A DNA stretch of 45,788 nucleotides. It comes from NORP181 sp047623555. GTDB lineage: Bacteria > Pseudomonadota > Alphaproteobacteria > Rhodobacterales > Rhodobacteraceae. Position 1 is the first letter of the stretch; every line of letters begins with the position of its first letter. Below the pieces are notes generated by a model, which saw only the letters and a list, made by a program, of their open reading frames with translations, searched no databases and was not told the DNA's origin. A program made the translations under genes and the position numbers. The stretch covers positions 1 through 45,788 of the forward strand of contig JBLHMP010000026.1 of NCBI GenBank assembly GCA_047623555.1, given 5' to 3'. Shown piece after piece: positions 1 to 7,974 of this stretch.

Positions 1-460
1 AGCCAACGAATGCTGCCGAATAGTCCACCCAGGTTTTGGATTTTGCCGCCGCCAACACGCCCAAAGGCAGGGCCACCAAATAGACAAACAAAACCGCAGC
101 CAGATTGACCAAAACCGTCAACCAGAGCGAATCTCCGACGATTTCGGAAACCGGCCGGTCAAACTCAAACGACCAACCAAAGTTGCCTTGGATCAACCCC
201 GAGAACCCCTGAGGTCCGGGAATAAAGCCAACCCAGATCAGATATTGCGCCGTTAGCGACCGATCCAGCGCGTATTCCTTGCGCAGGAATTCGACTTTGG
301 CGACACCCGAGGTCTGACCGCTGGCGCGCAACTCGGCGATCTGATTGCTAAGATAGTCGCCGGGGGGCAGGTTGATGATGACAAAGATCAAAATGGACAC
401 GACCCAAAGGGTCAGGATCATCGTCCCGAACCGATAGATCGCATAGCGCAATATGGCCAT
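1..460 (-). CDS. Peptide-type ABC transporter permease (DppB/OppB-like), partial
   Basis: About 153 N-terminal residues are visible; the rest lies beyond base 1. The protein starts with a short cytoplasmic stretch (MAILRYAIYRFG), then a hydrophobic helix and the sequence NLPPGDYLSNQ, as is usual for OppB/DppB-type inner-membrane permeases. A second membrane segment lies near residues 115-140 (LVNLAAVLFVYLVALPLG). The ATG at 460 shares one base with the TGA of the upstream binding-protein gene (TGATG), so translation is probably coupled. Its likely role is to form the membrane channel with a second permease (expected beyond the window) for the solute bound by the neighbouring family-5 binding protein. 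The substrate is not deducible. Confidence 0.9.
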   Translation of the reverse strand, partial: MAILRYAIYRFGTMILTLWVVSILIFVIINLPPGDYLSNQIAELRASGQTSGVAKVEFLRKEYALDRSLTAQYLIWVGFIPGPQGFSGLIQGNFGWSFEFDRPVSEIVGDSLWLTVLVNLAAVLFVYLVALPLGVLAAAKSKTWVDYSAAFVG

Positions 461-2385
461 CAGTTGGTCCCGTCAGGTGCAAAGAAAAACTCATCCGGCC
501 GGTGAATGCCAAAATGCGCACCGGGTTCCCATGTCCAGATCGCGTCCTGCGGTACATTGCGTAGGGAGTTGTTGATCACAATCGGCTGCGGTGCCTCGGC
601 AAGAATGCCGATGCCGTAAACCTGATCTGCATGAATCGCCAGCATTTCACGCCACGCGGCGTCGCGCTGTTCTTTGGTCTCGGCGCGGTCCCAATCATGT
701 GCCAGTTCCATCAGACGCAGCGGTTCGGCCATGTCGGGTGCTTCGCCTGCCTCGCCATTGGTTTGGAAATACTGACCCCATTTCGGCCAGGCAAAAAATT
801 CCTGACGCCGTGGGGCAAGATAATCAGGCGAGGTATAGGATTGTGGCAAGCCATTGTCCCAGCCGTACCAGACCGCCGCCATCGACGTGCCTGAATAGAC
901 GCGGTTGCGCAGAATATCGCGATCCAGCGGGCGCATAATCAGGCGCACACCAATATCGGACCAGTTATCGGTGATGATTTGCAGGGCGTTTTCGACCTCT
1001 TGGCGTTCACCGGCGGTTTCAATGACGATCTCAACCGGACGCCCGTCAGGCAAAAGGCGGATGCCATCGTCGTTGCGTTTGTCCAATCCGGCCTCGTCCA
1101 GCAGGGCATTGGCCATGTCCAGATCATAGCTGGCCCAGGCCTCACGGTTCTTTTGTTCAAAAAACGGGCTGTAGGGTAAAACGGTCATTGCCCCTGGTTT
1201 TGCCAGTTTGAAATACAGTGCCCGGTTGATGGAATTGCGGTCAATTGCCAGCGAAAGAGCCCGCCGCACCCGCACATCGCGCATCACCGCGCGCCAGACC
1301 AGATCATCAACATTCAGGTTTGGATAAATGGCGATTTGCGAGGCAACGCCGCTGCTCCAAAGTTCAGTGTGGTAGTTGCCGCCATCGGCTTCGCCCTTGC
1401 GCAGAATGGCAATGTCACGAAACCCAAGGCCGCGGGCCTGAAGGTCGGATTGCCCGGCATTGGATTTGGCCGCAACCAGACCCGGTGCAACAATCTCCAT
1501 TTCGACCACGTCAATATAAGGCAGCTGAACACCGTGCTTGTCGATGCGGTGATAATACGGGTTACGCACGAACAAATGGCGAATTTTCTTGCCCGAGGTT
1601 GCGTTGATCCACGGCTGCAAGGTTGGCAATTCGTGATTGTCGAACTTGTACATATTATCGCGTTTGTTGTGCAGCGCTGCCCAGCTGTTGACGCGGGCAT
1701 CATCGACCTCGATGGCCAAAGCATCAGCAGCGGCAAATTTCTCGTGGAACTTTTTCAGGAAATGCGCCGGGCGAAAAATAAACGGTGGCCGCGCCTGTGC
1801 CAACGACTGCAGGAAATTCGGATTTGGGTTGTCCCAAGCATAAACCACGGTCAATTCATCGGGAAAGGTAACGGTGGGTAATTGGCCCTCAACACGCAGA
1901 AAGTCAGGCGGGCCAGCCGGGCTTAGCCGGTCATTGTTGGCAACGTCATTCCACCAGTATTCAAAGTCAGCTGAGGTAAAAGGATGCCCGTCAGACCAAC
2001 GATGCCCCTCGCGCAGATGCAGGGTAAAGACTCTGTTATCCTGGTTGTCATAACTGGCCAGAATGTCGGCCATTAGCGTGTAATCGGTGTCATATCCGAT
2101 CAGCCGGGCATAGCCATACACCACCATTTGGCGGATATCTTTGCTGCGCGTCACCATCGTACTCAGGGTGCCACCGGGTATGCCGAATTCGCGCCCGCGT
2201 GCTGCAATATCAACAATAAACGGGTCGGTTGGGATGCGGTCAGCCACTGGTGGCAAGTCGCCGGCGTCAACTTCGGCCTGCCAAAAGGCAGTCTCTTGCA
2301 TCATCGGTCCGGCCAACATCGGCGCCGGAAGGGCGGTTGCGATAACCAGCGCAAAGGGTAGTAATTTACGGGAAACATTAAACAT
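460..2385 (-). CDS. ABC transporter substrate-binding protein, family 5 (peptide/opine type)
   Basis: This 641-residue protein has a clear signal peptide (KLLPFALVIATALPAPMLA, probable cleavage after A25), so it should act in the periplasm. The middle carries the family-5 solute-binding pattern: VFTLHLREGHRWSDGHPFTSADFE around residues 120-145 and DVRVRRALSLAIDRN around 375-390, as in DppA/OppA relatives. At over 600 residues it belongs to the longer members, comparable in size to YejA-like proteins. It overlaps the upstream ATPase gene by 8 bases and the downstream permease by one, so the three form one operon. The ligand could be a peptide, opine or sugar derivative; the sequence does not decide this. 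Confidence 0.93.
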   Translation of the reverse strand: MFNVSRKLLPFALVIATALPAPMLAGPMMQETAFWQAEVDAGDLPPVADRIPTDPFIVDIAARGREFGIPGGTLSTMVTRSKDIRQMVVYGYARLIGYDTDYTLMADILASYDNQDNRVFTLHLREGHRWSDGHPFTSADFEYWWNDVANNDRLSPAGPPDFLRVEGQLPTVTFPDELTVVYAWDNPNPNFLQSLAQARPPFIFRPAHFLKKFHEKFAAADALAIEVDDARVNSWAALHNKRDNMYKFDNHELPTLQPWINATSGKKIRHLFVRNPYYHRIDKHGVQLPYIDVVEMEIVAPGLVAAKSNAGQSDLQARGLGFRDIAILRKGEADGGNYHTELWSSGVASQIAIYPNLNVDDLVWRAVMRDVRVRRALSLAIDRNSINRALYFKLAKPGAMTVLPYSPFFEQKNREAWASYDLDMANALLDEAGLDKRNDDGIRLLPDGRPVEIVIETAGERQEVENALQIITDNWSDIGVRLIMRPLDRDILRNRVYSGTSMAAVWYGWDNGLPQSYTSPDYLAPRRQEFFAWPKWGQYFQTNGEAGEAPDMAEPLRLMELAHDWDRAETKEQRDAAWREMLAIHADQVYGIGILAEAPQPIVINNSLRNVPQDAIWTWEPGAHFGIHRPDEFFFAPDGTN

Positions 2386-4150
2386 GACAGCGTACCTTGT
2401 GGCCGGGTTCCAGTTCTGAAAGCGAGGGTACCACAGTGTCCGAAAAACGATAGGCTTCGGGCCATGTGTCGGGCGATCCGGCCCCCTGAGCGACCAGCTT
2501 TAGATCAATAGGCCGGTCAATGTCAGGGGTCGGCTGCGCCGCGATCAACGCTTTGGTATAGGGGTGTTTGGGGTTGTAAAATAGCGTGTCGGGCGGGGCC
2601 TGTTCGACCACCAGTCCCTGGCGCATCACCGCCACTTCGTCGGCGACGCGGGCAACAACAGCCAGATCATGCGAGATAAACAGATACGACAGGTTCATCC
2701 GGTCGCGCAATTCTTCGAGCAAGGTCAGGATTTGTTCCTGCACCGATACATCCAATGCCGAGGTCGGTTCATCACAGACCAGCAAGGCCGGGTTTAACAT
2801 CAGCGCGCGCGCAATTGACAGGCGCTGGCGCTGGCCGCCGGAAAACGCATGCGGAAAACGTTGTAGCATACTATCGTTCAACCCGACACGGCGTAGCATC
2901 ATTGCCGCGCGATCAGTTTGTTCCGACTTTGAGCCGATTTTGTGGATTTCCAGCGGTTCGGTCAGGGTCGACATGATGCGCTGGCGGGGGCTTAGCGACG
3001 AATACGGGTCCTGAAACACCATCTGCGCCTGTTCCTGAAACGCCATGCGCGCGGCTTTGGTCATCTTGTTGACCAGGATCGCCTGACCTTGGGGATTGCT
3101 GCGAAACAGCACTTCGCCGCCCTCATCCGGGGGTTCGGCACCCAGGGCAATACGGGCGGCGGTGGTCTTGCCCGATCCGCTTTCGCCGACAACGGCCAGC
3201 GTTTTGCCGCGCGGCAGGTTCAGATCAACACCGCGACAGGCATGAATCAGCACTGGCGGTTTCCAACTGGACCCCGCCCGCATTGTGTATGTTTTACTGA
3301 CGTTTTTGAGTTGCAGGATCAGATCGTCTTGCGGCATAGGCTCGGACGGCGCGGCCACAGCCGGGATCGACGGCGCGGCATCAAACAATTGTTGCGTATA
3401 GGGATGGGCCGGCGCGCGCAGCATGGCCACCGCAGAGCCGGATTCCATCACCCGGCCTTTGTTCATCACCAAGACGTCTTCGGCCATGTTGGCAACGATG
3501 CCCAGATCATGGGTGACCAAGATCATCGCCATGCCGGTCTCGTGCTGCAATTCCTTGATCAGCCCCAGAACCTGCGCCTGTGTGGTTACATCCAGTGCGG
3601 TTGTTGGTTCGTCCGCGATCAGCAGATCAGGTTTTGCCACCATCGCCATAGCAATCAAGGCGCGTTGGAGCATTCCGCCTGACAATTCAAATGAATAGGA
3701 TCCATAGGTTCGTTCAGCGTCAGGGAACCCAACCCTTTCGAATGTCTCAATAACTTCGCGTTTGGCGGCCTTTTCGGACAGGCCCCGGTGTAGCCACAGC
3801 ACTTCGGCCACCTGGTTTCCGATTTTGTGCAAAGGCGACAAGGACCGCATCGGTTCCTGAAATATCATCGCAATCGCATTGCCGCGCACGTCGCGCAGTT
3901 TACGTTCGTTCATTGCGGTCAGATCAAGCGCACCATTATCACCGTTCAGGGTGATGGTACCGGTTCTGATCTGGGCGATCTTGGGCAGGATCCGCAGGAT
4001 CGCACGGCAGGTGACAGATTTACCTGACCCCGATTCGCCAACAATAGCAAGTGTTTGCCCCGGCTGAACCTCAAAGCTGACATCCGAGACAACATTGTCA
4101 CCACGCCCGAATCCAACGCTTAGGTTTTCGACTTTTAACAACGGCGGCAT
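2378..4150 (-). CDS. Fused dipeptide-type ABC transporter ATPase (DppD-DppF fusion)
   Basis: A 590-residue protein with two complete ABC ATPase domains in tandem, as in YejF-like fusions. Domain 1 has Walker A GESGSGKS at residues 38-45, signature LSGGMLQR and Walker B LLIADEPTTALD. Domain 2, from about residue 280, has GESGSGKT, FSGGQRQR and LLVCDEPTSALD. Each is followed by the HPYT(Q/K) segment typical of the oligopeptide transporter C-terminal extension. All catalytic motifs look intact. It should energise import from the cytoplasmic side. It is the first gene of the operon (ATPase, binding protein, permease), not the commoner order with the binding protein first. An AGGGG sequence lies 8 bases before the ATG at 4150. 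Confidence 0.95.
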   Translation of the reverse strand: MPPLLKVENLSVGFGRGDNVVSDVSFEVQPGQTLAIVGESGSGKSVTCRAILRILPKIAQIRTGTITLNGDNGALDLTAMNERKLRDVRGNAIAMIFQEPMRSLSPLHKIGNQVAEVLWLHRGLSEKAAKREVIETFERVGFPDAERTYGSYSFELSGGMLQRALIAMAMVAKPDLLIADEPTTALDVTTQAQVLGLIKELQHETGMAMILVTHDLGIVANMAEDVLVMNKGRVMESGSAVAMLRAPAHPYTQQLFDAAPSIPAVAAPSEPMPQDDLILQLKNVSKTYTMRAGSSWKPPVLIHACRGVDLNLPRGKTLAVVGESGSGKTTAARIALGAEPPDEGGEVLFRSNPQGQAILVNKMTKAARMAFQEQAQMVFQDPYSSLSPRQRIMSTLTEPLEIHKIGSKSEQTDRAAMMLRRVGLNDSMLQRFPHAFSGGQRQRLSIARALMLNPALLVCDEPTSALDVSVQEQILTLLEELRDRMNLSYLFISHDLAVVARVADEVAVMRQGLVVEQAPPDTLFYNPKHPYTKALIAAQPTPDIDRPIDLKLVAQGAGSPDTWPEAYRFSDTVVPSLSELEPGHKVRCHV

Positions 4151-4391
4151 TCAGGCATCCCCTATTGGTCGGTCAGCAAACGACTCGGCATACAATAACA
4201 TTTCAGACAGGGTCCCCCTCGGATACGCAGGCACCATCGCTTGGCTACCCCCCTCTAGTCAAACAACAAATTGATTCAATGCAATGTCACGATAAAATTA
4301 CTGCGCGGGATGTCTACACATTTCGGGTGATCTTTGGCATGACAGGGCAAAGCCGGGTCATCCCGGCGTGCCGTGAACAGGAGTTTAACAG

Positions 4392-4877
4392 ATGAGCCGT
4401 CTTGATCTTTTTATCGACCGCATGGTGTCACAACGCGCCTGTCTGGATTTCGCCATTAACGATACCGCAGCGATGCGCGGGCCAGTATTCGAACTCGGAC
4501 TGGGCAATGGCCGCACCTTTCATCACATGCGCGAAGGCATCAGTGAACGAGACATTTATGTGTTTGAACGCGAAGTCGGATCACACCCGGATTCAACCCC
4601 GGCTGAGGAATTTACGATATTGGGGGATGTGCGTGAAACATTGGCTCAGACGCTGGAAAAGATGGGACCGGTGGCCAGTTTGGTTCATGCTGATCTGGGC
4701 GGCCACAACCGGGCCAAGAACGATGCGTTTGCGCGCATGATCTCGCCTTTGGTCGAACCGTTGTTGGCGGTTGGCGGGCTGATGGTATCCAGCGACCGGA
4801 TGTATTTTGACGGGCTGACCGAAGTGGCGCTGCCCAAAGGCGCCGTAAAGGACCGCTGTTTCATCTATCGTCGATAA
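4392..4877 (+). CDS. Small SAM-dependent methyltransferase-like protein
   Basis: A 161-residue protein with a glycine-rich motif I (FELGLGNGRTFHHM, residues 33-46) and an acidic residue after the next strand (YVFERE), as in class I SAM-dependent methyltransferases. The short length and the LGLGNGRT form suit the small stand-alone Methyltransf_17-type family, whose substrate is unknown. A later D-L-G (VHADLGGHN, about residues 114-122) could be the motif IV region. An AGGAG ribosome-binding site lies before the ATG at 4392, preceded by a small GC hairpin (6-bp stem, TCAT loop) at 4352-4367. It is transcribed away from the ABC operon and converges on the DMT gene with three bases between the stop codons. 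Confidence 0.75.
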   Translation: MSRLDLFIDRMVSQRACLDFAINDTAAMRGPVFELGLGNGRTFHHMREGISERDIYVFEREVGSHPDSTPAEEFTILGDVRETLAQTLEKMGPVASLVHADLGGHNRAKNDAFARMISPLVEPLLAVGGLMVSSDRMYFDGLTEVALPKGAVKDRCFIYRR

Positions 4878-4880
4878 TGG

Positions 4881-5738
4881 TTATCGCCGCATCCGGCTGC
4901 GTAACACCAGCGCGATGCCACCCAAAACCAAAACCGATGCAATCACCAGTCGCGATGAAATTGTCTCGGCCAAAAACATCACACCGCCGACGGACGCAAT
5001 TATCGGGACCGACAGTTGCAAAATGGATGCTTGCGCGGTTGTCAGATGTGGCAAGGTTTTGAACCAGATCGCATAGCCGCAGCCCGACGCCAGTGCGCCT
5101 GAGGCAATTGCCAACCCCAGTCCTTTGGTGGTTAACACCTGATCTTGCCAAAATAGCGCCATCAGGATCAAGGCAAACGGCACACACAGTAGAAAGTTGC
5201 TGGCGGTGTCCTGCAACGGGTTTTTTGAGCCGCGCCCAATCACCGAATAGGCCCCCCACGCCACTCCAGCCCCGGCCATTTGCAAGGCCGCAATCGCATC
5301 CGGCGCCTCGGATCCGGGTCGCACCAGATAGATCACCCCGGCAACTGCAACGGCCAGCCCAAGCCAGGCCAGCGGTGGAAATGGTTCTTTTTGCAGCAAC
5401 GCCATGCTCATCATTGTCAGTTGCACAAACCCAAACAGCACCAGCGCACCGGAACCAGCACCCAACGTGATATAAGCCAGGCAAAACAGCACCATATAGG
5501 TAAATAGCGCCGCCCCCGCCGCCCAATTTGGTCGCACTACCAACTGCCCCGGATTGCGCAAGGCCACCAATATCGCCAGCGTTACGGCACCGGACACAAT
5601 GCGCACAACCGTGAACGAGGCCGCATCAATATTGCCCTCCAGCAGCGCCATCCGGCACAAAACCGAATTGGCGGCAAAGGCGACCAGCGCAACAAACGTG
5701 GTGCCTGCGGTCATGGCGGGCGAGGGGCCGGTGCTCAC
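4881..5738 (-). CDS. DMT/EamA family transporter
   Basis: A 285-residue, strongly hydrophobic protein with about ten membrane helices arranged as two EamA repeats. Features typical of the family include LYLVRPGS-like loop sequence (VIYLVRPGSEAP) after the first repeat and a conserved AGVAWGAYSVIGR at the start of the second repeat. Such inner-membrane carriers export or exchange small metabolites; the substrate cannot be read from sequence. The start ATG at 5738 is divergent from the glutathione transferase gene, with 131 bases between them. Confidence 0.9.
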   Translation of the reverse strand: MSTGPSPAMTAGTTFVALVAFAANSVLCRMALLEGNIDAASFTVVRIVSGAVTLAILVALRNPGQLVVRPNWAAGAALFTYMVLFCLAYITLGAGSGALVLFGFVQLTMMSMALLQKEPFPPLAWLGLAVAVAGVIYLVRPGSEAPDAIAALQMAGAGVAWGAYSVIGRGSKNPLQDTASNFLLCVPFALILMALFWQDQVLTTKGLGLAIASGALASGCGYAIWFKTLPHLTTAQASILQLSVPIIASVGGVMFLAETISSRLVIASVLVLGGIALVLRSRMRR

Positions 5739-5869
5739 ATTCTGTCCTGTCTTGCGTTCGGTTGATTGCCCCCTACAAAGGTTACAATTGGTTCCGGGTC
5801 AACCAGCGCGGCGTCTGCTCTGACGCATATTTGATCGCCCGAGACCCTATTTTGCCTGCAAGGATTGCC

Positions 5870-6499
5870 ATGCTGTTTTACGATTGCTCCACCGCACCCA
5901 GCCCACGCCGCGCCCGTATGTTCATTGCCGAAAAGGGCCTGACCATCGAAACCCGTGATACTTCCATCGCCAAAAGCGAACAATTGTTGCCGGATTTTTT
6001 GGCCGTCAATCCGCGTGCGACATTGCCGGTTTTGGTTACAGATGCCGGGGCGGTTCTGACTGAAAACATTGCGATTGCCGCCTATCTTGAGGCGATGTTT
6101 CCAGAGCCAGCCCTGATGGGCACCACTCCGGATGAAAAGGCCACAGTGTTGATGTGGAATGCCATTTGCGAACAACAGGGGTTGTTGCCAGTGTCCGAGG
6201 TTCTGCGCAATTCCAACCCCCGAATGAAAGGTCGCGCGCTGACCGGTCCGGTGAATTTCGATCAAATCCCTGAATTGGCCGAACGCGGTCGCCACCGGAT
6301 TGACCTGTTTTATGCAACCATCGAAAAACAGTTGAATGAAAGTCGCTATCTGGCGCTGGATCACCTGACTTTGGCCGACATCTCGGCCTTTGTAGTCATC
6401 GACTTCATGCGCGTCGTGAAAATGCTGATCCCCGGGGAAAACACCGCCACGCGCGCCTGGTTTGACGCGACCAAGGCCCGGCCAAGCGCCTCTTTGTAA
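5870..6499 (+). CDS. Glutathione S-transferase family protein
   Basis: A 209-residue protein with an N-terminal thioredoxin-like domain (MLFYDCSTAPSPRRARMFIAEKGL; NPRATLPVLVTD with the cis-proline motif; TENIAIAAYLE) and a C-terminal helical domain ending in HLTLADISAFVVIDF, the usual GST N-capping region. It should conjugate glutathione to electrophiles or act as a glutathione-dependent isomerase in the cytoplasm; the substrate is unknown. I place the start at ATG 5870, preceded by AAGGA. An open frame runs back to a TTG at 5762, but its extra 36 residues are not family-like. A -10-like TACAAT at 5783-5788, 15 bases after TTGATT, may be its promoter and falls inside that extension. Confidence 0.9.
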   Translation: MLFYDCSTAPSPRRARMFIAEKGLTIETRDTSIAKSEQLLPDFLAVNPRATLPVLVTDAGAVLTENIAIAAYLEAMFPEPALMGTTPDEKATVLMWNAICEQQGLLPVSEVLRNSNPRMKGRALTGPVNFDQIPELAERGRHRIDLFYATIEKQLNESRYLALDHLTLADISAFVVIDFMRVVKMLIPGENTATRAWFDATKARPSASL

Positions 6500-6634
6500 G
6501 GCGGGCGACCAATCCGCACAAAAATGACCCCACGTTTCGCGCTGCATCGAATAATATTGATGTAGACCACAGGTAACGGGTTTGACTGGCGCAATTTTGC
6601 TCCGCTGACGATCCATATCTTAAGGAGACTACCC

Positions 6635-7804
6635 ATGGCCGAAGCCTATATTGTCAGCGCCACCCGCACCGCCGGTGGCCGTCGCGAGGGCCGTCTTTTT
6701 GGCTGGCACCCGGTTGATCTTGCCGCTGCGGTTCTGGACGAGGCCGTGGCCCGTGCAGGCGTTGCACCGGATGCAGTCGATGATGTGATTATGGGCTGCG
6801 TCGGGCAGGTTAATGAGCAGGGTTTGCATTTTGGCCGCAACGCGGTGCTGGCCTCAGGCCTGCCTGAATCAGTGCCCGCCGTGACCATCGACCGTCAATG
6901 CGGATCATCACAACAGGCGATCCATTTTGCCGCCCAGGCAGTGATGTCCGGCGTGCAGGACATCGTCATCGCGGCAGGTGCTGAGAGCATGAGCCGCGTG
7001 CCCATGGGCCAGCCCGGTATGTGGACCAAAGAACCAAAAGCAGGCAGCCCAACAAGCCCCGGCATCATGGCCAATTATCCGGGTATGATTTTCAGCCAAT
7101 TCACCGGCGCCGAAATGATTGCGGACAAATGGGGCCTAGAACGCGCCGATTTGGACGCCTTTGCTGTCGAAAGCCACAGGCGTGCCGCCTTGGCAACCGA
7201 ATCTGGTGCGTTCGATGCGGAAATCCTAGGTCTGGATATTGACGTTGATGGCAAAATTGAACGCCACATCCACGACGAAGGCATCCGCGCCGGGGCAACA
7301 TTGGACAGCATCGGTTCGGTCCGCACATTGCTAGAGGGCGGCAAGATTTCAGCGGCTAATGCCAGCCAGATTTGCGATGGAGCGGCGGCGGTGATGATTG
7401 TGTCCGAGGCCGCATTGCGTGAACATAACCTGACGCCTTTGGCACGTATCCATACGATGACAGTGACCGGCGGTGACCCGGTTGTGATGCTGGAAGAACC
7501 GTTGTTTGCAACGGACAAGGCGCTGAAACGTGCCGGGATGAACATTGGCGACATTGATCTTTACGAAGTGAACGAGGCCTTTGCGCCGGTGCCGATGGCA
7601 TGGCTGAAACACACCGGCGGAGACCATGCAAAGCTTAACGTCAATGGTGGTGCGATTGCTTTGGGCCATCCTCTTGGTGGCTCGGGGGCCAAGCTGATGA
7701 CAACGCTGGTGCATGCGTTGCGCGCGCGTGGGCTTCGCTATGGTTTACAGACCATGTGCGAAGGTGGCGGTCTGGCCAATGTGACAATCATCGAGGCATT
7801 GTAA
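6635..7804 (+). CDS. Acetyl-CoA C-acyltransferase (thiolase)
   Basis: A 389-residue type-II thiolase. The catalytic residues are all present: nucleophilic Cys89 (DRQCGSSQ), His345 (ALGHPLGGSG) and the second Cys375 (TMCEGGG). It catalyses cleavage of 3-ketoacyl-CoA to acetyl-CoA plus a shortened acyl-CoA, or the reverse condensation. AAGGAG sits 8 bases before the ATG. The gene stands alone between a GST gene and a REP-like hairpin, so its pathway (beta-oxidation, aromatic or steroid-type side chains) is not shown by neighbours. A methyl-branched or larger 3-ketoacyl-CoA is as plausible as acetoacetyl-CoA. Confidence 0.95.
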   Translation: MAEAYIVSATRTAGGRREGRLFGWHPVDLAAAVLDEAVARAGVAPDAVDDVIMGCVGQVNEQGLHFGRNAVLASGLPESVPAVTIDRQCGSSQQAIHFAAQAVMSGVQDIVIAAGAESMSRVPMGQPGMWTKEPKAGSPTSPGIMANYPGMIFSQFTGAEMIADKWGLERADLDAFAVESHRRAALATESGAFDAEILGLDIDVDGKIERHIHDEGIRAGATLDSIGSVRTLLEGGKISAANASQICDGAAAVMIVSEAALREHNLTPLARIHTMTVTGGDPVVMLEEPLFATDKALKRAGMNIGDIDLYEVNEAFAPVPMAWLKHTGGDHAKLNVNGGAIALGHPLGGSGAKLMTTLVHALRARGLRYGLQTMCEGGGLANVTIIEAL

Positions 7805-7820
7805 GCGACATCTGACATTT

Positions 7821-7886
7821 GGCGTAGGGTGGGTGAAAACCCACGTTTGCTTGCAAAAGGGCGTGGGTTTTCACCCACCCTACGCC
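7821..7886. repeat. REP-like element with 25-bp perfect inverted repeat
   Basis: Arms 7821-7845 and 7862-7886 are exact reverse complements with a 16-base loop. Each arm contains a smaller hairpin (GTGGGT-GAAA-ACCCAC) and the outer end carries GTAG, the foot seen in REP sequences. The left part, with four flanking bases (7817-7845), is identical over 29 bases to 45742-45770. It lies just after the thiolase stop codon and could also end transcription or protect the 3' end. Confidence 0.8.
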
Positions 7887-7908
7887 CACCGATAGTAATG
7901 TACACAAA

Positions 7909-7918
7909 TGTCTAGACA
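7909..7918. promoter_or_regulatory. Candidate TetR operator (TGTCTAGACA) before the methylated-amine operon
   Basis: A perfect 10-base palindrome with partly symmetric flanks lies 57 bases before the first ATG of the operon that encodes a TetR regulator. Its TAGACA half resembles a -35 box (5 of 6 bases), followed after 17 bases by a weak TAGCGT, so a bound repressor could block a promoter here. No other strong promoter was seen. The assignment is inference from position and symmetry only. Confidence 0.35.
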
Positions 7919-7974
7919 GTTTCATTCCCGACGGATAGCGTTCTGACAAACGTGTTTCCATCGGGAGGTTGGCC

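Noticed and set aside
4861..5526. Minus-strand frame rich in Gly and Cys within the DMT gene
   Set aside because: It is a shifted-frame shadow of the DMT transporter, whose helices and EamA repeats are clear.
5762..5869. N-terminal extension of the glutathione transferase from TTG 5762
   Set aside because: The extra 36 residues are not GST-like, while ATG 5870 has AAGGA in front and begins exactly at the thioredoxin-like domain.
7821..7886. CRISPR repeat or phage attachment site
   Set aside because: The repeats are single hairpins at three distant sites without regular spacers, cas genes, integrase or tRNA, so a REP-like element fits better.
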